From the NCBI GenBank assembly GCA_964610025.1, contig CAZSTX010000033.1, positions 1 to 21,877 on the forward strand: DNA of 21,877 nucleotides, in the 5' to 3' direction. The stretch is from UBA5266 sp964610025 (lineage in GTDB: Bacteria > Bacteroidota > Bacteroidia > Bacteroidales > WCHB1-69). A model generated the notes under the pieces. That model was not told where the DNA came from, searched no databases, and saw only the letters and a program-made list of their open reading frames with translations. This document shows positions 1-7,338 of the stretch, piece by piece (positions within the stretch are counted from its first letter, which is position 1; the number at the start of each line of letters is the position of its first letter). The translations under genes were made by a program, and so were the position numbers.

Positions 1-51
1 ACCTTATTTTCATACAAAAACAAAAAAAATAGCTTTTTAAGGCTCGACTAA

Positions 52-750
52 TTAGGAGGTAATAGTATCGCTATAAGATAAACCTTTTAATCTTAAATAT
101 AATTTTGTTAATGTTACAACATCTTTTTCGCAGTAAATTTTTATGCGTTCTAAATTCTTGTCTTTCCAATAACATTCGTTGACTTTACTGCCATCAATAT
201 CATCTTTTGGAGATTCTATATCGAAAAGAGCTGCCAAAAGGTCAAGAGAGGTGTAGTTTTTATAATCTCCAAAACGCCACATATCCATTGTGTCTATAAA
301 GGTTGTTTCCCAAGGTTTTTTACCTGTAACGTCTAAAATAATAGGAAGTTTTATCTTGTTGATGAGCATACGTCTACAGAGATAAGGAAAGTCGAATTCT
401 TTTCCATTATGGGCACATAAACGATGATAAGGTTTTGAATAATAGTGTAAAAGAAGCGACGCAAATTCTTCTAATATTACTTTTTCATCGTCTCCATAAA
501 AAGATTTTATACGTATTTGCTTGTTTTTTATATAAGCAACAGAAATACAGATAATTTTACCAAATTCGGCATAAATACCCGCTCGTTCATAAATATCTTC
601 GCTAGTATCGTTTTCGTTTTTTTTAATAAAAAGAGCTTTTTTATCCCAAAGTAACTGCATACGCGGTGATAAATCTTGGTAAGATGGGCAGGCTGCTACT
701 GTTTCTATATCGAGAAATAAGATAGCCTCTATTGCTGTTTGTTCATCCAT
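52..750 (-). CDS. DEDDy-family 3'-5' exonuclease (PolB-like exonuclease domain)
   Basis: A stand-alone 232-residue nuclease with an RNase H fold, of the type annotated as predicted 3'-5' exonuclease related to the PolB proofreading domain. The metal-binding residues are visible in order: D14 and E16 in the FLDIET motif (Exo I), D120 in HNGKEFD (Exo II), and Y206/D210 in YCEKD (Exo III, YxxxD), which makes it a DEDDy enzyme. It has no signal peptide or membrane segment, so it should act in the cytoplasm on DNA or RNA ends; the true substrate is unknown. It is the last visible gene of the cdsA-psd unit, starting 22 bases after the psd stop. Family assignment is firm, but the biological role (repair, RNA turnover) is not deducible from sequence. 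Confidence 0.85.
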   Translation of the reverse strand: MDEQTAIEAILFLDIETVAACPSYQDLSPRMQLLWDKKALFIKKNENDTSEDIYERAGIYAEFGKIICISVAYIKNKQIRIKSFYGDDEKVILEEFASLLLHYYSKPYHRLCAHNGKEFDFPYLCRRMLINKIKLPIILDVTGKKPWETTFIDTMDMWRFGDYKNYTSLDLLAALFDIESPKDDIDGSKVNECYWKDKNLERIKIYCEKDVVTLTKLYLRLKGLSYSDTITS

Positions 751-772
751 AATTATTTAGTATTTAGTGTTT

Positions 773-1429
773 TTAATCAAAATAAGCGAGAACTGTTTTT
801 TTTGAACGCACAGATTCTCCTAATTCTACATCTAAACGAACGTTGATAGGTAGAATAATATCAACACGTGACCCCATTTTTATAATGCCAATTTCATCTC
901 CTTGGTGTACTTCCATTCCTTCTTTTGCATAGCATACAATGCGGCGTGCAACAATGCCTGCAATTTGTTTTACTAGTATTTTTTCAGTGTTTTTATGTTC
1001 AATTAATGTGCAAGAATGTTCGTTGAGATTAGAAGATTTAGGATGCCAAGCAACCATATGTTTTCCCGGAAAATAATCTGCTTTTTTTACTACCCCAGAA
1101 ATAGGGTAGGAGTTGACGTGTACATTGAATGGAGACATGAAAATGGATACTTTTAAGCGTTTGTCATGAAAGTATTGTGTTTCGTCAATTTCTTCTATTA
1201 TCACTATTTTTCCATCGGCAGGACAATAAATGATATTTTCATCTTTATTGAGATGGCGTTTAGGTACACGAAAAAAACGGACAATAAAATAAAAGAACCC
1301 AATAGCAAACGCATACATAATAAACTGTGGAATGATAGAGTCCGTATTGGCTGTAATTAAAGCCGAAGCAACAACTAAAATTGCAAAAACACTTACAATA
1401 ATACGATATCCTTCTCTGTGTATTCTCAT
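773..1429 (-). CDS. psd: Phosphatidylserine decarboxylase family protein
   Basis: A pyruvoyl-dependent decarboxylase expected to convert phosphatidylserine to phosphatidylethanolamine at the inner membrane. At 218 residues it belongs to the short Psd class found in many Bacteroidota. Two hydrophobic segments lie near residues 9-30 and 33-52, followed by the conserved FMSPFNVHVN stretch and, near the C terminus, MGSRVD. By family knowledge, self-cleavage occurs between G186 and S187 and the serine becomes the pyruvoyl group. Its ATG overlaps the cdsA stop by four bases (ATGA), so the two are probably translationally coupled, which fits consecutive steps of phospholipid synthesis. The intermediate enzyme, phosphatidylserine synthase, is not in the window. 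Confidence 0.92.
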   Translation of the reverse strand: MRIHREGYRIIVSVFAILVVASALITANTDSIIPQFIMYAFAIGFFYFIVRFFRVPKRHLNKDENIIYCPADGKIVIIEEIDETQYFHDKRLKVSIFMSPFNVHVNSYPISGVVKKADYFPGKHMVAWHPKSSNLNEHSCTLIEHKNTEKILVKQIAGIVARRIVCYAKEGMEVHQGDEIGIIKMGSRVDIILPINVRLDVELGESVRSKKTVLAYFD

Positions 1430-2250
1430 TTTTCAATAATAATATTTAGGTATAATAAAATAAAAGGCAAAGCAAAAAGAACGGAATCGAAACGGTCAAG
1501 AATGCCTCCATGTCCTGGCATAATATTTCCCGAATCTTTTACTTCGAGTGTACGTTTAAACATTGATTCTACTAAGTCTCCCAATGTTCCTGCTATAATG
1601 CAAATGATTGCAAGTCCTATCCATTCCCATGAAGTGAAATGTAATTTTTGAAATAAATAAATAAAAAAATAGGATAGTGTAATGGTACATAATGCAGCAC
1701 CTAATGTTCCTTCCCAAGTTTTTTTGGGGGATATTCGTTGAAAAAGAAGATGTTTGCCTATAAGGCTTCCTATGCAATAGGCTAAGGTGTCATAAGTCCA
1801 TAGCAATATGAAAACTGCTAATAAAATCAAACTGCCATCTGGCATTTTGTAAAAATGATTAATCAAAGCAAAAGGAACGACAATAGTAATAATACCTGCT
1901 AATGAGGTAGCTATATATGAAAGAGGTGATGTTATTTTTCGATTAAACAAAGCTATTATTAAAAAAACAAATAGTAATATAAGCAATGAAAAGGGGAGGG
2001 TGATTTTAAGAAATTGATTTTCCCATAACTCTATGTAGCCGATTAAAAAATAGATGATTATAGAAATAATATAAAAGGAAACATCAAGTTGTATATTTTT
2101 TTTTGTTAAAAGATTTTTATATTCATACAATCCAATACAGCTAAAAATCAAAAATACATTAAATAATATCCATGCATTACTTATAATGGCTAATATTATT
2201 AGTGCTACAAATAAAATTCCGGTTAGTGTTCTAGTAAGCAAAACTTTCAT
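1426..2250 (-). CDS. cdsA: Phosphatidate cytidylyltransferase (CDP-diacylglycerol synthase)
   Basis: Integral membrane enzyme that makes CDP-diacylglycerol from phosphatidic acid and CTP, the branch point of phospholipid synthesis. The 274-residue protein is mostly hydrophobic with about seven to eight likely membrane helices. It carries the full CDP-DAG synthase signature at residues 229-255, including FKR, the KDSG segment, PGHGG and the closing DRFD with its metal-binding aspartates. The gene is the first of a minus-strand unit with its own promoter (2296-2303) and overlaps the downstream psd gene by four bases. Length and motif agree with the family; nothing is abnormal. Confidence 0.96.
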   Translation of the reverse strand: MKVLLTRTLTGILFVALIILAIISNAWILFNVFLIFSCIGLYEYKNLLTKKNIQLDVSFYIISIIIYFLIGYIELWENQFLKITLPFSLLILLFVFLIIALFNRKITSPLSYIATSLAGIITIVVPFALINHFYKMPDGSLILLAVFILLWTYDTLAYCIGSLIGKHLLFQRISPKKTWEGTLGAALCTITLSYFFIYLFQKLHFTSWEWIGLAIICIIAGTLGDLVESMFKRTLEVKDSGNIMPGHGGILDRFDSVLFALPFILLYLNIIIEK

Positions 2251-2295
2251 ATTGTAATGATTAGTTGATAATATTATTAGATGTATTCACAAATG

Positions 2296-2303
2296 CAAAA
2301 TTA
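2296..2303 (-). promoter_or_regulatory. Bacteroidota-type -7 element for the cdsA unit
   Basis: On the minus strand this reads TAATTTTG, matching the TAnnTTTG consensus of the Bacteroidota primary sigma factor. It lies about 46 bases upstream of the cdsA ATG in the 97-base gap after prfB, giving a leader of roughly 40 bases. No convincing -33 TTG was seen. Confidence 0.55.
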
Positions 2304-2347
2304 TACTTTTTTTGTTTTAAATAAATTGAAATGTTTGAAATTTATAT

Positions 2348-3431
2348 TTATTTAACATGCAATAAATAAGCGTTCAAAAACCCATCAATATCGCCATCTA
2401 ATACGGCTTGAGTATTGGAAGTCTCAAAAGAAGTGCGGGTGTCTTTTATTAATCTATAAGGGTGAAGGGTATAACTTCTTATTTGAGATCCCCATTCTAT
2501 TTTCTTTTTATTGTTTTCGATTTCGTTGAATTTTGAGCGTTTTTTTTGTAATTCTATTTCGTATAGACGCGATTTAAGCATTTGAATAGCTTTTTCTTTA
2601 TTCTGTAATTGTGAGCGTGTTTCTTGACACTCGATAATAATACCAGAAGGTTGATGGTGCAAGCGAATGGCAGTTTCTACTTTGTTTACATTTTGACCTC
2701 CAGGACCGCTCGAACGATACGTGTCCCAACTAATATCCGATGGGTTAATATTGATAGTAATGCTCTCATCAATCATTGGATAGACAAAAACAGATGCAAA
2801 AGATGTGTGGCGTTTATTGGCTGCATCGAAAGGGGAGAGACGCACTAAACGATGTACTCCCGATTCGCCTTTCAGATAACCATATACATAACTTCCTTCT
2901 ATTTCAATACTAATTGATTTTATGCCGGCTACATCGCCATCTAAACGGTCTAATTCTTTTATTTTAAATTTATGATTTTCACCCCAGCGGACATACATTC
3001 GTAGCAGCATTTCTGCCCAGTCTTGACTTTCGGTGCCGCCAGCACCAGAATTTATGGTTAGTAAAGCTCCCAATTGGTCTTCTTCTTTGTTGAGCATGCT
3101 GCGAAATTCTAAAACAGCTAATGCATCTGTCGCCTTTTGAGCAATTTCTTGAAATTCAGTTTCATTTATTTCGTTTTCTTTAAAAAATTCAAAAGCAATA
3201 TGCAACTCTTCTATTAATATTTTTATTTTATCGAATTGATTGGTCGTCGATTTTAAGTTATTAATATTTTTTAGTATTTTTTCGCTTTCACTTGGGTTAT
3301 TCCAAAAATTGAGGTCTTGAGTTTTTAGCTCATACTCTTTAATAGTTGTTAATTTTTTATCAATGTCAAAGAAACCTCCTTAACTCATATAGGCGGTTGT
3401 CTAAATCTTTAATAGTTTCTATAGGTGTCAT
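2348..3431 (-). CDS. prfB: Peptide chain release factor 2, with programmed +1 frameshift
   Basis: RF2 recognises UGA and UAA stop codons and triggers peptide release on the ribosome. The gene starts at the ATG at 3431-3429, reads 21 codons, meets an in-frame TGA at 3368-3366, and continues in the +1 frame to 2348. Shifting one base gives a continuous product of about 360 residues, close to the 365 of E. coli RF2. The junction reads ...ELRRFL then DIDKKLTT..., and the following NFWNNP segment is typical of RF2 N-terminal regions. The stop-codon-reading SPF tripeptide (about residues 199-201) and the catalytic GGQ loop (about 244-246) are intact. An uninterrupted frame from the TTG at 3205 would lack about 75 N-terminal residues and is not the real start. 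The ATG overlaps the recX stop by four bases. Confidence 0.95.
3366..3380 (-). promoter_or_regulatory. prfB programmed +1 frameshift site with internal Shine-Dalgarno
   Basis: On the minus strand the site reads AGG AGG TTT CTT TGA, followed by C. An SD-like AGGAGG (3380-3375) sits one codon before CTT, and the slip is CTT to TTT past the TGA. This is the same geometry as E. coli prfB (AGG GGG TAT CTT TGA C). By established knowledge the shift is an autoregulatory sensor: low RF2 slows termination at the UGA and favours the shift, making more RF2. Confidence 0.94.
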
Positions 3432-3901
3432 AAATTATTTTTATTTTCTAAATATGCTTGAATGCTTGCGTATTCAAAACCTTTTGATAATAAATAACGT
3501 GTCAATTTTTGTTTTCTTTCATTTTCTGATGAAAATTTATGACTTATTATATATTTTTCTGCATTTTTAGCAATAGTTTTTTTATAATCTCCTGTTTCTA
3601 TAAGGCTTATAGCTTGTTTTATGTGTTGATTGCTAATTTGCTTAGAACGTAATCCATAGATTATTTTTTGTTTTCCCCATGCTTTTATTCTAAATTTGCC
3701 TTCGACAAAAAGTTGTGCATAACGTAATTCGTTAATGAAACCTAAATCTATTAAGGTATCAATAATTTTATCTTGTTCTTTTTTATTTATCCCCCATGTA
3801 ATTAGTTTATTACGCACATCTAATATGCAATGCTCTTGATAGGCACAATAATTTTTAGCTTTTCTCAATGCTTCTTCATAACTTAAAGTATGTGGGTTCA
3901 T
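3428..3901 (-). CDS. recX: RecX family regulatory protein
   Basis: RecX proteins bind RecA filaments and modulate, usually inhibit, recombinase activity. This 157-residue protein has the helical-repeat pattern of the family: an N-terminal segment with LSYEEALRKA and CILDVRNKL, then LIDLGFINELRYAQLFVEGK, then a KIIYGLRSK segment and a C-terminal LTRYLLSKGF repeat. The order and length match RecX, and no signal peptide is present. It starts six bases after the DUF4249 gene and ends overlapping prfB by four bases, so it sits inside an operon that also makes two envelope proteins. recA is not in the window. Confidence 0.88.
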   Translation of the reverse strand: MNPHTLSYEEALRKAKNYCAYQEHCILDVRNKLITWGINKKEQDKIIDTLIDLGFINELRYAQLFVEGKFRIKAWGKQKIIYGLRSKQISNQHIKQAISLIETGDYKKTIAKNAEKYIISHKFSSENERKQKLTRYLLSKGFEYASIQAYLENKNNL

Positions 3902-3907
3902 TGTTTG

Positions 3908-4816
3908 TTATTTTTTAAAGATAAGTGTATCGTACCTCACATTATAACCAGACCAAATGCCTGTAACATTTTCACCTTTAATATTAGACGGATGGTTGCC
4001 GGGAGTTACAAAAGGATTTTGTCCAGCTGATAGTTCTGATTGTAGCGATGACCAATATTTTTGTGTTTTTTCGTCAATAGTAGTAGATTTGATATAGACA
4101 ATATCGCCGGGGCGAAAACTTATGCGATAATAATTTTCGTACTCTTCTTGTGTCATATTAGCTGTCATAATATTGCTGACAGGGGCACGTATTAATTCAA
4201 AATTAAGGGTAAGTCCGTTAAAAGTTAAATCGTCGAATACACCAATAGATACTTGACTAAAAGTCATATCTAAATCTTTGATTTGGGTAAAAAAACGATA
4301 ATAATTTAATTCGTCGGCTTTGTCTGTAAAAAGTATGCGTATAGTAGCGGTCGTATCTTTTTCACTTTTTTTATTAAAATAAAGTGTATCTAATAATACG
4401 GGAGTTGTTGGAATAGTGGTAGTTGCTGTATATACTTTGTCTTTTATTTTTACAGTTAAGTGGTAGCTATGTCCAATTTTTCCTTTTATGTTTTTTCCAA
4501 CATATGCTTTTCCAAGTAATCCGTAAAAATGATTGGGTGAGAAACCCATAGAAAGATTTTCGCTATTGCCTTCATCGTCACTTACTATTATTTGTGCTGT
4601 AGTATCAATAGATTGTAAAATGATTGCTAATGTAATTTCGCTATAATAAGACAAGGAATGTGACACGATAACAGTAGCTGCTTGGTCGTTATCTATCCAG
4701 CCTTCAATAACTAAAGGGTTTTCATGATGTGGTATAGTTAGAGAAATAGGAGTTTCGCAAGTTGTTAATAAAATGATAGTTGCAAAAAATAGAAATAAAT
4801 TTTGAATTAGTTTCAT
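3908..4816 (-). CDS. DUF4249 domain-containing lipoprotein
   Basis: A 302-residue predicted lipoprotein. The N terminus is a short signal peptide ending in a lipobox (LTTC, lipidated cysteine C20), followed by the DUF4249 opening pattern with PLVIEGWIDND and VIVSHS. The remainder is beta-rich and has no catalytic motif. In Bacteroidota, DUF4249 proteins are commonly encoded next to TonB-dependent outer-membrane receptors and are thought to be surface or periplasmic partners. No such receptor is found here; the upstream neighbour, nine bases away, is a small porin-like protein. Family assignment is good; the function is unknown. Confidence 0.8.
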   Translation of the reverse strand: MKLIQNLFLFFATIILLTTCETPISLTIPHHENPLVIEGWIDNDQAATVIVSHSLSYYSEITLAIILQSIDTTAQIIVSDDEGNSENLSMGFSPNHFYGLLGKAYVGKNIKGKIGHSYHLTVKIKDKVYTATTTIPTTPVLLDTLYFNKKSEKDTTATIRILFTDKADELNYYRFFTQIKDLDMTFSQVSIGVFDDLTFNGLTLNFELIRAPVSNIMTANMTQEEYENYYRISFRPGDIVYIKSTTIDEKTQKYWSSLQSELSAGQNPFVTPGNHPSNIKGENVTGIWSGYNVRYDTLIFKK

Positions 4817-4825
4817 TTTTTATAT

Positions 4826-5686
4826 TTATTGCTGTGTTTTGTAAAGTTTTTTAAAGACACGTTTATTATATCTCGACCCACGATATTGTTTATGATAGGT
4901 GTTGTAGTATTGCTTCGATATATTTTCACTTCTATTATTATGGGTATAAGTTTTTCCAATTTTGTATATAATATTTAATCCACCATTATAAGCATAAACG
5001 AAGCGAGAAGTTGTCTTATTGGCTGTTGTGAGAATGTCATTTGTATAGTTGTCGTATTGAGCATATGTATAACCAGTTGTAATATAAGGCTCGATAGCTA
5101 TGTGTGGGCTTAAATTGACAAAATAACCCATGCTCATTCCTCCCATAATATTCCAGCCTTTATGCTCTACATTATTAAAAGCTTCTGACCAATAATTAGG
5201 AATTATTTGTTTTGCCATATTGTAGTATCCAATTCCAGTATTAAGTCCAATAAAAAATCCTTGAAATGTTTTGGAGAAATAATAACGAGGTTCTATAAAG
5301 AAAGCTCCCAAAGATATAGGTTTGTCAGTTCCTATAAAACCTTTGGGCTGATGTACACCAAGTGCTTGTAGTTGTAAGCTGAAATTATTTGCTAATTTAA
5401 ATTCTACTGCTGGAATTGCTATGGCTATAATAGCTAATATGTTGACTTTAATAGCGACTTTATTTGAAGCAGAAACGCTTTTAGCTATTTCATTATTAGT
5501 TGTTAGTAGTTCTATTTTACTTCTTTCTAATAAAACATCTTTGTTGTTAGTTGGGCTAAGCAAAAAGGATTTATTCAACAAATTATGTGTGTGCAATTCT
5601 TTTAATGCAATAAGAGATGGATTTGCAAATAGAGAAAAACATAAACTGTTAAGTAATAATAAAATAATTAATTTTAAATTTTTCAT
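4826..5686 (-). CDS. Predicted outer-membrane beta-barrel protein (DUF3575-like)
   Basis: A 286-residue exported protein. Residues 1 to about 21 form a signal peptide ending around FANPS. After a poorly conserved stretch, the region from about residue 77 shows alternating beta-strands of an outer-membrane barrel: VAIKVNILAI, AVEFKLANNFSLQLQ, FFIEPRYYF, GFFIGLNTGIGYY and GYFVNLSPHIAIEPY. This layout resembles the DUF3575 family of Bacteroidota. The C-terminal 40 residues are unusually rich in Tyr, Lys and Arg and do not look like a normal last barrel strand. It is the first gene of the minus-strand unit that continues into DUF4249, recX and prfB. The specific role is unknown; the family match is from pattern recognition only. 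Confidence 0.65.
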   Translation of the reverse strand: MKNLKLIILLLLNSLCFSLFANPSLIALKELHTHNLLNKSFLLSPTNNKDVLLERSKIELLTTNNEIAKSVSASNKVAIKVNILAIIAIAIPAVEFKLANNFSLQLQALGVHQPKGFIGTDKPISLGAFFIEPRYYFSKTFQGFFIGLNTGIGYYNMAKQIIPNYWSEAFNNVEHKGWNIMGGMSMGYFVNLSPHIAIEPYITTGYTYAQYDNYTNDILTTANKTTSRFVYAYNGGLNIIYKIGKTYTHNNRSENISKQYYNTYHKQYRGSRYNKRVFKKLYKTQQ

Positions 5687-5758
5687 AAGAATTATTTTTA
5701 TAAAAGATGTTTTTTAGTATAAACTGAAATTGTATAAAGGTTATATTAGAAATATAAT

Positions 5759-5786
5759 TTTACAAAAATACATGTTTTTTTGTAAA
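5759..5786. repeat. Perfect 10-bp inverted repeat overlapping a promoter
   Basis: TTTACAAAAA (5759-5768) and TTTTTGTAAA (5777-5786) are exact reverse complements separated by 8 bases. The left arm overlaps the minus-strand -7 element, so it could be an operator. In DNA this AT-rich a chance origin cannot be excluded. Confidence 0.45.
5763..5770 (-). promoter_or_regulatory. Bacteroidota-type -7 element for the DUF3575-DUF4249-recX-prfB unit
   Basis: The minus strand reads TATTTTTG (TAnnTTTG), about 77 bases upstream of the first ATG of the unit. It overlaps the inverted repeat at 5759-5786. No clear -33 TTG was found. Confidence 0.45.
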
Positions 5787-5901
5787 GTTTGGGTGTTTTT
5801 TTTATATTTTATATAAAGTGTTTTTATTCATTACTTACAAAGTAGGAAATGGAGCAACAGTTTTTTTTATTTTTTTATAGATTATGTAACGGGAATTTAT
5901 T

Positions 5902-5909
5902 TATTTTTG
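5902..5909 (+). promoter_or_regulatory. Bacteroidota-type -7 element for the wbp operon
   Basis: TATTTTTG matches TAnnTTTG and is followed by GCATAC. It lies 93 bases before the wbpA ATG, leaving a leader of about 85 bases that contains the hairpin at 5923-5939. Confidence 0.5.
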
Positions 5910-5922
5910 CATACTTTTTCTT

Positions 5923-5944
5923 ACAATATTTTATATTGTTTTTT
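5923..5944 (+). promoter_or_regulatory. Leader hairpin followed by a T tract (possible attenuator)
   Basis: ACAATAT (5923-5929) and ATATTGT (5933-5939) form a 7-bp stem with a 3-base loop, directly followed by a run of T. The shape is that of an intrinsic terminator placed between the promoter and wbpA, but the stem has only one G-C pair per arm and would be weak. Confidence 0.25.
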
Positions 5945-6002
5945 CTTTATATTTTATAAATAAGAAATATGTGAAAATTTTAAAATTCATAAAACTATAT
6001 TG

Positions 6003-7319
6003 ATGAATAAAGAGGTATTATTAAAAAAAATTCAAAACAGAGAAATTAGAGTAGGAGTAGTAGGTATAGGTTATGTTGGGTTGCCTTTGGCAGTAGAAAA
6101 AGCAAAAGCTGGATTTACTACTGTATGTTTTGACATACAACCACATAAGGTAGATATGGTAAATAAAGGAGAGAATTACATAGCCGATGTTATTGATAGC
6201 GATCTTTCTGAAATGGTAAAGAAAGGTTTTTTGTCGGCAACTACCGAATTTGATTTTATTAGAGATGTTGATTTTGTTGCTATTTGCGTGCCTACTCCTT
6301 TAGATAAATACCAACAGCCGGATATTAGCTATGTAAAAAAATCTTGTATTGAAATAGCAAAATACATGAAAAAAAATACTATGGTAGTATTAGAGTCTAC
6401 TACTTATCCTGGAACTACAGAAGAACTTATTAAGCCTTTATTAGAAGAAGGTTCAGGTTTGGTGTGTGGAAAAGATTTTTATTTAGGTTTTTCTCCCGAA
6501 CGTGTTGATCCCGGCAACTTAATTTATAAAACAAAAAATACGCCTAAAGTAGTAGGCGCTATAGGAGATGATGCTTTAGAAGTAATAGCTGCCATGTATC
6601 GTGCTGTACTTGATGGAGATTTGCACACTGTGTCGAGCCCTAAAGTAGCTGAAATGGAAAAAATTTTAGAAAATACTTATCGTAATATTAATATAGGTTT
6701 AATCAATGAATTAGCTATGCTATGCGAGTGTATGGAAGTCGATATATGGGAAGTTATCGAAGCAGCTAAAACCAAACCATATGGGTTTCAAGCTTTTTAT
6801 CCAGGTCCAGGTTTGGGGGGGCATTGCATTCCTTTAGACCCTTATTATTTGTCGTGGAAAGCACGTGAATATGGGTTTCATACTTCGATGATAGAGGCTT
6901 CGATGATGATTAACGACCATATGCCTGATTATTGCATCCAGCGGATATTTAAAATATTGAATAGAGATAAAAAATCAATTAATGGGTCAAAAATATTAAT
7001 ACTTGGCGTTGCTTATAAGCAAAATATTTCTGATTATAGAGAAAGTCCTGCATTAGTTATCATTGACAAATTAAAAAAAGCAGGTGGCGATGTTGTTTTT
7101 CACGATCCCTATGTTGATGAATATAAAAGAAACGGATATGTTTGTAAAGGAGAAAAAATATTGACTGCCGAATTGGTGCAAAGTGCCGATATAGTTGTGA
7201 TTACAACTGCACATTCGAAAATAGATTATCAATTAGTGCAACAAAATGCAAAAGTAATATTTGACACCAAAAATGTAATGAAAACAATAAAAAATAGAAC
7301 TAATATCGAAGTATTATAA
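6003..7319 (+). CDS. wbpA: UDP-N-acetyl-D-glucosamine 6-dehydrogenase
   Basis: NAD-dependent four-electron dehydrogenase expected to oxidise UDP-GlcNAc to UDP-GlcNAc uronic acid (UDP-GlcNAcA). Residues 21-26 are the NAD-binding GIGYVG. The catalytic cysteine is C275 in the LGGHCIPLDP motif. FSPERVDPGN (from residue 163) is the signature of the WbpA/TviB/WecC-type enzymes rather than UDP-glucose dehydrogenases. Length (438 residues) is normal for the family. I chose the ATG at 6003 rather than the TTG immediately before it. It heads a plus-strand operon with wbpB 19 bases downstream, then wbpD, which supports the WbpA assignment over ManNAc or GalNAc dehydrogenases, though the exact epimer is not decided by sequence alone. 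Confidence 0.92.
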   Translation: MNKEVLLKKIQNREIRVGVVGIGYVGLPLAVEKAKAGFTTVCFDIQPHKVDMVNKGENYIADVIDSDLSEMVKKGFLSATTEFDFIRDVDFVAICVPTPLDKYQQPDISYVKKSCIEIAKYMKKNTMVVLESTTYPGTTEELIKPLLEEGSGLVCGKDFYLGFSPERVDPGNLIYKTKNTPKVVGAIGDDALEVIAAMYRAVLDGDLHTVSSPKVAEMEKILENTYRNINIGLINELAMLCECMEVDIWEVIEAAKTKPYGFQAFYPGPGLGGHCIPLDPYYLSWKAREYGFHTSMIEASMMINDHMPDYCIQRIFKILNRDKKSINGSKILILGVAYKQNISDYRESPALVIIDKLKKAGGDVVFHDPYVDEYKRNGYVCKGEKILTAELVQSADIVVITTAHSKIDYQLVQQNAKVIFDTKNVMKTIKNRTNIEVL

Positions 7320-7338
7320 TGATAAGAATATAAAGAAG

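Larger units (their letters stand above)
5687..6002. other. Divergent intergenic region between the DUF3575-like gene and wbpA
   Basis: About 316 bases, extremely AT-rich, separating two divergent transcription units. It holds one -7 element per strand (5763-5770 minus, 5902-5909 plus), a perfect 10-bp inverted repeat overlapping the minus-strand element, and an AT-only hairpin with a T tract in the wbpA leader. No convincing coding sequence was seen. Confidence 0.7.

Noticed and set aside
1..51. Possible intrinsic terminator of the cdsA-psd-exonuclease unit (minus strand AGC...GCT followed by eight T)
   Set aside because: The stem is only three clean base pairs with a mismatch above it, too weak to call.
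54..60. AGGAGGT on the plus strand resembling a ribosome binding site
   Set aside because: It is the complement of codons at the end of the exonuclease gene, and no plus-strand start codon with a sensible frame follows.
1166..1777. Small open frames on both strands inside psd and cdsA
   Set aside because: They are out-of-frame or antisense shadows of well-conserved genes, with no start context or recognisable product.
2348..3205. RF2 starting at the TTG at 3205
   Set aside because: This is an internal codon. The real start is the ATG at 3431 followed by the programmed frameshift; starting at 3205 would delete the N-terminal region of RF2.
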